Assembly (NCBI RefSeq): GCF_000188695.1
Contig: NW_004754932.1
Location: 358,249-373,207, forward strand
DNA length: 14,959 nucleotides
Origin: Salpingoeca rosetta
Lineage: Eukaryota > Opisthokonta > Choanoflagellata > Craspedida > Salpingoecidae
Direction: 5' to 3'
The translations under genes were made by a program, and so were the position numbers. The notes beneath the pieces are model-generated. The model did not search any database. It was not told where the DNA came from and worked only from the letters and a program-made list of their open reading frames with translations. Position 1 is the first letter of the stretch, and every line of letters begins with the position of its first letter. Below are positions 10,901 to 14,959 of this stretch, in pieces.

Positions 10901-11350
10901 ACAGGGCAGACGACACGACAGGCCGCCCTGTTAGTGACACAGCTTTGTGTGTGTGTGTGGTTGTTTGTGGCTGTGTGCGGCTGTGTGTGTGTGTGTATGT
11001 TTGTGTCTGTGTGTTGTGTGCGGCTGTGTGTGGCTGTGTGTCCGTGTATGTTTGTGTGTGTCTGCTCCTTTGCATGTGCGTGGGTTCCTGTGTCTGTGCA
11101 TGTGTTCTTTGTCTGCGTTGCCCACACCGGGGAATCTCACTGACGCGTGCGTGCACACCAGGGGCGAACTCGGGTTTGAGCTCCAGGACAGCGAGGATTT
11201 GGCCAAGGCCGAGGCCCGCATCGAAGAGCTGCGCAAGAAGGTGCGAAAGACTGTGGAGTTGATGGTGGTGGTGGTGGTGGTGGTGGTGGTGGTGGTGGTG
11301 GCATGTTTGGGCGTGATGCAAGTTCTTGCAGTCTTCGCACGGCTGCTGCT

Positions 11351-11420
<70 letters not shown>

Positions 11421-11827
11421 ACACACACACACACATACACACACACACACACATACACACACACACACTCGCTCACTCACATGTGTGATGTTGCCTCTGC
11501 CCAACAGGCGCACGAGACAATGACGGAGTTTGACACGGCCGTTTCCTCCTCAAAAGCGTCAACGCAACAGCAGCAGCCGAGGGGCGGCAAGAAGGGCCCC
11601 GCTGTGGCGAAGAAGACGGCCTCTGTGAAGAAGAAGCAAAAGCCAGCGCTCACCTCACAGTCGAGCAACCCCTTTGACATGAGCAACCCGTTTGCAGACG
11701 CAACAGCACCACTGCAGACAAGTCAGGGCGACAGCGATGATGATTTCTACGACGACGACGATGACGACAACAACAGCAGCACCGCATCTGGCTCAAACAA
11801 GCGCTCCTCCGTCATCTCGGGTGCGTG

Positions 11828-11897
<70 letters not shown>

Positions 11898-12307
11898 GTG
11901 CCAGTGTTGGTTTGTCTTGTTCGCTGCTTGCGTTAATACCCTGTGCTGCTTCTCCCTCACATCCACGCACCCTCATCACCAACACGACCAACTGCACCCC
12001 CCCCCGCGCCTTCCCTTCCTCGATGGCACGTGCCATCGCAACACTGCAGTGACAAGCATCAACTTTGACGAGGACTTTATGGCTGAGCTTGAGCGACGGC
12101 GTGCAGAGCGCGCTGAGGAAGAGAAGAAGCATGCCGAGGCGCTGCGCCGCGAGTATCTGCGCAAGAAAGCCGAAGAAGAGGTAGCGAGGTCGTCGGAGAT
12201 GGAACACTTACAGCGCGAGCTGGAAGAGAAGCGCAGGCGCGACGAAGAGGAGAAGGTTTGTGTACATGTGTGTTGTTGTTTGCACATGTGTGTGTGTGTG
12301 TGTGTGT

Positions 12308-12350
<43 letters not shown>

Positions 12351-12543
12351 ATGTGTGTGTGTGTGGTGTGCGTTCGTATTTGTGGCACGCCCTCCCTTGT
12401 TGTTACCTCTGTGCCTCACCCAGACGGTCCCACCCCCTCCTCCACCCTCACACACTGCAACAACACATCACCATCAGGAGCAAGCCCAGCGTGAGCTGAT
12501 GGCGCGGGCAGACGAGATCCAGTTTGACTTCAAGTGGAACTAG
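4673..12543 (+). CDS. SAM-domain scaffold protein with three novel helical repeats and NPF/DPF motifs (ten exons, 1889 aa)
   Basis: Exons: 4673-4746, 4882-4949, 5196-5731, 5965-6900, 7248-7859, 8150-10929, 11162-11240, 11508-11820, 12050-12255 and 12478-12543. All introns are GT..AG and the phases join to 5670 nt ending in TAG. I do not recognise the family. In order: a short basic N-terminus, Lys-rich tract (~278-308), basic KKFLRSLTKRWRKK (~379-392), repeat 1 (~439-475), repeat 2 (~525-559), SAM domain (~732-789), repeat 3 (~952-988), NPF or DPF at ~1011, 1104, 1213, 1234, 1749 and 1755, a Glu/Lys-rich region (~1266-1340), two PPPPPV modules (~1445-1505), Q8 (~1570), and a charged coiled coil at the C-terminus (~1805-1880) ending FDFKWN. 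SAM domains oligomerise or bind partners and NPF motifs bind EH domains, so a cytoplasmic scaffold is inferred. The start chosen is the ATG at 4673; an in-frame ATG at 4550 would add 41 residues. Confidence 0.82.
4986..5060. repeat. (GT)n/(GTGC)n tract in intron 2 of the scaffold gene
   Basis: Interrupted GT repeat with GTGCGTGC units in the intron between exons ending 4949 and starting 5196. The 3' part carries C-rich CCCCCCCCC before the CTCAG acceptor. Confidence 0.88.
6118..6212 (+). other. Lysine-rich charged tract in the scaffold protein
   Basis: About 30 codons of mostly Lys, Glu, Asp and His (KKNKKKDKEK then KKHKKHDK), residues ~278-308. It could be a single charged alpha-helix or a nuclear/nucleolar signal. 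It lies within exon 4 upstream of helical repeat 1. Confidence 0.75.
6601..6711 (+). other. Helical repeat 1 of the scaffold protein
   Basis: Residues ~439-475. Pattern: MTDEQRIAVMSMV, a turn RDGKLS, then VDEAIAKVLAVEE. It matches repeats 2 and 3 at G-K-L-[ST]-x-D-E-A-[IV]-x-[KR]-[IV]-L. Two short amphipathic helices joined by a Gly-Lys turn are predicted by eye. No known domain is recognised; SHOCT- or UBA-like short helical folds are only vague analogies. Confidence 0.8.
6776..6816 (+). repeat. GCTGATGGT coding tandem repeat (Asp-Gly-Ala)n
   Basis: Nine-base unit in about four copies in exon 4, encoding repeated Asp-Gly-Ala between helical repeats 1 and 2. In-frame length change would not disturb the reading frame. 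Confidence 0.88.
6859..7310 (+). other. Helical repeat 2 of the scaffold protein, split by intron 4
   Basis: First half 6859-6900 (IRIPDQARKAIMHQ) and second half 7248-7310 (VKLGKLTVDEAINRILDVES). They join in phase 0 across intron 4 (6901-7247). The joined unit aligns with repeats 1 and 3, which are uninterrupted, so the alignment itself supports the splice junction. Confidence 0.8.
7021..7190. repeat. CA-rich minisatellite with ATGCACAC units in intron 4 of the scaffold gene
   Basis: Variant units CACACATGCACAC and CACACTCATGCA, then a short (CT)n and TGTGTGCACACA. Unlike most introns here, the sense strand reads CA and not TG. Confidence 0.9.
7929..7996. repeat. (GT)n plus 12-base G run in intron 5 of the scaffold gene
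   Basis: About 28 GT units (7929-7984) followed by twelve consecutive G (7985-7996). An ACAAC pentamer repeat follows at 8099-8124 near the acceptor. Confidence 0.95.
8099..8124. repeat. (ACAAC)n pentanucleotide repeat near the intron 5 acceptor
   Basis: About five ACAAC units, 25 bases before the TTCATGCAG acceptor at 8149. They are CA-rich and partly complementary to the (GT)n in the 5' half of the same intron. Confidence 0.9.
8777..8887 (+). other. Helical repeat 3 of the scaffold protein
   Basis: Residues ~952-988: LHLTKEQQLEVLMLV, turn KSGKLT, then QDEAVAKVLQLEDQ. It is the closest match to repeat 1 and lies downstream of the SAM domain, just before the first NPF motif. Confidence 0.8.
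9802..9879 (+). repeat. 39-base tandem duplication encoding a 13-residue acidic/basic unit
   Basis: Bases 9802-9840 and 9841-9879 match with about one mismatch. The protein unit is EQEEQEAVEVKKE followed by EQEQQEAVEVKKE, inside the Glu/Lys-rich part of exon 6. Near identity suggests a recent duplication. Confidence 0.88.
10303..10500 (+). other. Two polylysine-polyproline modules in the scaffold protein
   Basis: KKKKPPPPPVARK and KKKKKAPPPPPVKRR, about 40 residues apart, each followed by a Ser/Thr-rich stretch (HSRQGS and HSRTAS). Proline runs next to basic residues can bind SH3, WW or EVH1 partners or profilin. HSRQGS and HSRTAS resemble basophilic-kinase sites. Functions are inferred. Confidence 0.65.
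10631..10654 (+). repeat. (CAG)8 coding repeat, polyglutamine
   Basis: Eight uninterrupted CAG codons in exon 6 give Q8 at about residue 1570. Confidence 0.95.
11264..11301. repeat. (GGT)n repeat in intron 7 of the scaffold gene
   Basis: About 12 GGT units starting 24 nt after the donor GTGCGA at 11241. A (CA)n tract follows in the same intron. Confidence 0.95.
11354..11468. repeat. (CA)n microsatellite in intron 7 of the scaffold gene
   Basis: About 57 CA units with a few TA interruptions, in the 3' half of the intron about 40 nt before the CCAACAG acceptor. Confidence 0.95.
11828..11896. repeat. (GT)n followed by (TGTC)n in intron 8 of the scaffold gene
   Basis: About 16 GT units from 11828, then about nine TGTC units to 11896. 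The tract starts a few bases after the donor GTGCGT at 11821. Confidence 0.94.
12288..12365. repeat. (GT)n microsatellite in intron 9 of the scaffold gene
   Basis: Interrupted GT repeat about 30 nt after the donor at 12256. The intron is 222 nt and has no stop codon in the exon frame. Confidence 0.93.
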
Positions 12544-13155
12544 AAGCAGCAGCACGTGGGCGCTTGTGTCACCGTGTGATGGCATTATGATGATTGTGCC
12601 GTGTTTATTCCTCATGCTCACCTCTTACTGAGTCTCTCGCCTGTGCGCCGGTTTTGTGTTGCGAGGCATGCATCCCTCCTTCTCCCCATTCCATCTCACT
12701 CGTGCACACACTCTTCCTTCTTTCCCTTGTTAGCGGCATGTATTGGATGTTGTCGATGCGTACGCTGAGCACGCAGTTGAGGGCTGCTTTCATTTTTTAA
12801 GTGCAATGCTGTTTGGTGTGAGATGTGAATGCGACAGTCCTGCTTCTTGTCAATACAGTTGTAACAAACCGCACATCATATCACAAAGCGTGCACAGTTG
12901 GGTAGTAATGAGATGTAACACTGCGTGTGGGTCTCGTCGACCGCACGATCTATGAACGAACTCGAAGCTACGGTCTATGCGAGGTCAAGGAAGGTTGAAG
13001 GCCAACAAGGAGAGCTCACACAAGCAAACATCCGAACGAGAGGATGCAGAGGGAAATTGGAAGGAAAGGGGTGGCGAATGCAAACGTACAATGAGCATGC
13101 ATGTCCCCACCAACTCGCGTCACGTCACGACCAAGTGCCATTAACATTACACACA
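12544..13155. other. Convergent intergenic spacer with 3' ends of two genes
   Basis: About 612 bases between the TAG of the scaffold gene and the TGA of the propeller gene. No supported ORF or RNA gene. A possible AATACA poly(A) hexamer variant lies at 12852-12857 on the + strand. AATAAA occurs on the minus strand at 12609-12604, but far (~550 bases) from the propeller gene's stop. Both are weak calls. Confidence 0.55.
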
Positions 13156-14616
13156 TCACTGTAGGTTGCAAAGACCCGGATCAATGATGAGCACGCTTGG
13201 GGAGGCGTGGGGCATGGCGTAGATGAGGTCGTTGGGAGCAAGCGCGCCATCAAACCACTTGTACAAGCTCCCTGGGATGTCGGTTGTGGTGACGGAAGTG
13301 TGGTCTGTGGTGTTGGTGGCTGGGTCGATGAGGAGGACAGAGGTGGCACCGCTGGGTATGCACGCAACGCGGCCATCCCTGGTTTGCACGGCGCCACGCC
13401 ACTTTGCAACGGTCATGGGGAGGCCAGCAATGCTGGTGTAGTCAAAGGCGTTTGTGGAGGGGTCGATGACAAGAACGGCGGGGGCGTTGCGGGGCGCAGC
13501 ATAGATGAGGCCGTTGCGCTTTGAGAGCACGCCGCCGTACCACCAGCCGCTTCCAGGCAGGCTGGCGATTGTTGTTTCGTCCGTCGTGTTGGTGACGGGG
13601 TCAATGATGAGCACCGATTCAGCGTTGAGGGGGATGCAGAAGATGCGGTGGTCAGGGGCAAGCGCACCGCCATACCACTTGTACAGCACATCAGCACTGG
13701 TAGTGGTGGGCATGCTTGTGGTGTCGGCAGTGTTGGTGTTGGGGTCGATGACCAAGATGGCAGACGCAAGCCAAGGGATGCCGAAGATGAGGCCGTTGTA
13801 GTCGGAGGTAAGGCCGCTCGCCCACGCGCCAGCAACGGCGCCGGGAACGGGAATGGAGGTGACGTCGACGGAGTTGGTGTCGGGGTCGATGATGAGCACA
13901 GAGCTGGCGGTGTGAGGGAACCCGTAAATCAAGTTGCTATCCTTCGCACGAACACCGCCGCCCCACAGCCCACTCAGATGGGACCCTGTGATCGTGGTTA
14001 TATCTGCCGTGTTGGTTGTTGGGTCGATGATCAGCACAGACGTGGCTCGATATGGAATGCCGTAGATGAAGCCGTTGCTTGCCAGCACGCCGCCGAGCCA
14101 CCTCTCGATCCCCGTGAAGTCCGAAATGGTGGTGGTATCTGCACCAGGCGGGTATCTCCTGCATAGCGACGTCTTGAGAGCCGCGTTCTTGTCTCGCAGC
14201 GTCTCGATCGCAGCCGCCTGCGCGTGGATCACATCTTGCTGCTCCTGCAACACACCAACCACGTCCAGTCCATTCAAGAGAACAGGCGCTGTCGCCGCTG
14301 ATGTGTTCATGTGGAATGCTCCCGCTGCATCCTCCTCCAGCACAGCCTGTGCACACACAAGTGGCAACGCCGACGGCACCAGCACCAGCACCAGCACCAG
14401 CACCAGCACCAGCACCAGCGCGCTTGGGAAGCAGGAGAATGAGGGCAGGACGGATGATGATGCAGCATGTGGGCCAGCTCCCAGCGCAACCCCGCCCCTC
14501 CACCTCATCATCATCGATCGCTGTTGTGTTCGCCGCAGCTGCTGCAGGCTTTTGTTTGTATTCGTTGTTGTGGATGGAGAGGATTGCTTGATTGCTTGAT
14601 TCAGTGTTTCATTCAT
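13156..14616 (-). CDS. Secreted or membrane-anchored seven-repeat beta-propeller-like protein (single exon, 486 aa)
   Basis: Intronless ORF, ATG at 14616 and TGA at 13158-13156. A hydrophobic segment at residues ~66-88 contains (LV)7 and ends VCAQA, so it is a signal peptide or signal anchor. Residues ~117-151 form a short coiled coil. Seven repeats of 45-48 residues follow, each with W.GG or similar, IYGIP-type and SVLIIDP.TN..D.T strands. The IDP triplets sit at ~197, 243, 290, 338, 385, 430 and 478. The last repeat is cut after IDPG, while GADTTTIS before the first repeat supplies the missing strand, as in propeller closure. NTS and NTT sequons (~104, 343, 435) would suit glycosylation. 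Similar repeats occur in protist proteins in my memory, but no function is known to me. Met35-37 are alternative starts nearer the hydrophobic segment. Confidence 0.82.
   Translation of the reverse strand: MNETLNQAIKQSSPSTTTNTNKSLQQLRRTQQRSMMMRWRGGVALGAGPHAASSSVLPSFSCFPSALVLVLVLVLVLVLVPSALPLVCAQAVLEEDAAGAFHMNTSAATAPVLLNGLDVVGVLQEQQDVIHAQAAAIETLRDKNAALKTSLCRRYPPGADTTTISDFTGIERWLGGVLASNGFIYGIPYRATSVLIIDPTTNTADITTITGSHLSGLWGGGVRAKDSNLIYGFPHTASSVLIIDPDTNSVDVTSIPVPGAVAGAWASGLTSDYNGLIFGIPWLASAILVIDPNTNTADTTSMPTTTSADVLYKWYGGALAPDHRIFCIPLNAESVLIIDPVTNTTDETTIASLPGSGWWYGGVLSKRNGLIYAAPRNAPAVLVIDPSTNAFDYTSIAGLPMTVAKWRGAVQTRDGRVACIPSGATSVLLIDPATNTTDHTSVTTTDIPGSLYKWFDGALAPNDLIYAMPHASPSVLIIDPGLCNLQ
14377..14418 (-). 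repeat. CTGGTG hexanucleotide repeat, seven units, encoding the (Leu-Val)7 hydrophobic core
   Basis: On the + strand seven perfect CACCAG units. Read on the minus strand as CTGGTG they encode seven Leu-Val pairs at residues 67-80, the hydrophobic core of the signal peptide or anchor. Confidence 0.95.
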
Positions 14617-14706
14617 TTCGTTGCATCGTGTGTCTTGTTGCCGACAACCACCAACCAGCCAGTCCAGCGATCTGCCTCTTCCTCCCCCTTCGTTGAGCTC
14701 ACAGCC
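14617..14706. promoter_or_regulatory. Compact divergent promoter region between the propeller gene and the Q/P/Y/G-rich gene
   Basis: Only 90 bases separate two divergent start codons. Both 5' leaders and core promoters must overlap here, or extend into the opposite gene. A pyrimidine-rich CTTCCTCCCCC stretch lies about 20-35 bases before the right-hand start. No TATA box is visible. Confidence 0.5.
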
Positions 14707-14751
14707 ATGTCTGGATATCAGCAGCCACCCTACGGCCAGCCACCTTACGGG
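14707..14751 (+). CDS. First coding exon of a Q/P/Y/G-rich protein (rest outside window)
   Basis: ATG in the context CACAGCCATGTCT, then 15 codons giving MSGYQQPPYGQPPYG, then a strong donor GTAAGC at 14752 (phase 0). Pro-Tyr-Gly-Gln-rich N-termini precede the folded parts of annexins A7/A11, penta-EF-hand proteins, scramblases and others, so the family cannot be told from this exon alone. The following intron is GT repeat to the window end. Confidence 0.7.
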
Positions 14752-14773
14752 GTAAGCTTGGTGACTGCGTGCC

Positions 14774-14776
<3 letters not shown>

Positions 14777-14871
<95 letters not shown>

Positions 14872-14930
14872 TGTGTGTCTGTGTGTCTGTGTGTCTGTGT
14901 GTCTGTGTGCTGTGTGTCTGTGTGTGTCTG
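14777..14930. repeat. (GT)n then (GTGTGTCT)n tract in intron 1 of the Q/P/Y/G-rich gene
   Basis: About 46 GT units, then about six GTGTGTCT-type octamers. The tract begins about 25 nt after the donor and runs close to the window end. Confidence 0.95.
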
Positions 14931-14959
14931 TGTTTTTGTTTGTCTTGTGTTTTTTCTGT

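Noticed and set aside
12605..12793. 62-codon minus-strand frame in the convergent spacer
   Set aside because: Short, no domain, composition unlike neighbouring exons, and overlaps the likely 3' untranslated region.
13505..14166. Plus-strand open frames opposite the propeller gene
   Set aside because: They are antisense shadows of a repetitive GC-rich gene; the minus-strand frame carries the regular IDP repeats.

Overview
This window is eukaryotic nuclear DNA. Four protein genes are visible. Three are interrupted by short introns (about 70-350 nt) with GT..AG ends, and nearly all of these introns are filled with TG/CA microsatellite. Coding exons are GC-rich and biased to C or G at third positions. 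Intron-dense genes, a ciliary coiled-coil protein and long TG-rich introns suggest a flagellated protist, most likely a choanoflagellate-type holozoan (a Salpingoeca-like genome is my best guess). That placement is inference, not proof. No rRNA, tRNA, transposon, CRISPR or bacterial feature was found.

Layout. (1) Positions 107-3583, minus strand: the first twelve coding exons of a coiled-coil protein that runs off the left edge. Spacing of several landmarks matches CCDC146 (MBO2), a centriole/flagellum protein. (2) 3584-4672: a divergent intergenic region of about 1.1 kb. (3) 4673-12543, plus strand: a ten-exon gene for an 1889-residue low-complexity scaffold. It has a SAM domain, three copies of an unrecognised ~37-residue helical repeat, NPF/DPF motifs, proline modules and a C-terminal coiled coil. 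I do not recognise it as a known family. (4) 12544-13155: convergent intergenic spacer. (5) 13156-14616, minus strand: a single-exon secreted or membrane-anchored protein of 486 residues with seven ~47-residue repeats, probably a seven-bladed beta-propeller. (6) 14617-14706: a 90-base divergent gap, then the first coding exon (14707-14751) of a Q/P/Y/G-rich protein whose first intron runs off the right edge as GT repeat.

The genes do not form an evident pathway. The strongest region-wide signal is in the introns: most have TG-rich sequence after the donor and CA/CC-rich sequence before the acceptor, so each could fold on itself. Three introns are also stop-free and a multiple of three long. 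The most novel protein is the 1889-residue scaffold with its triplicated repeat.
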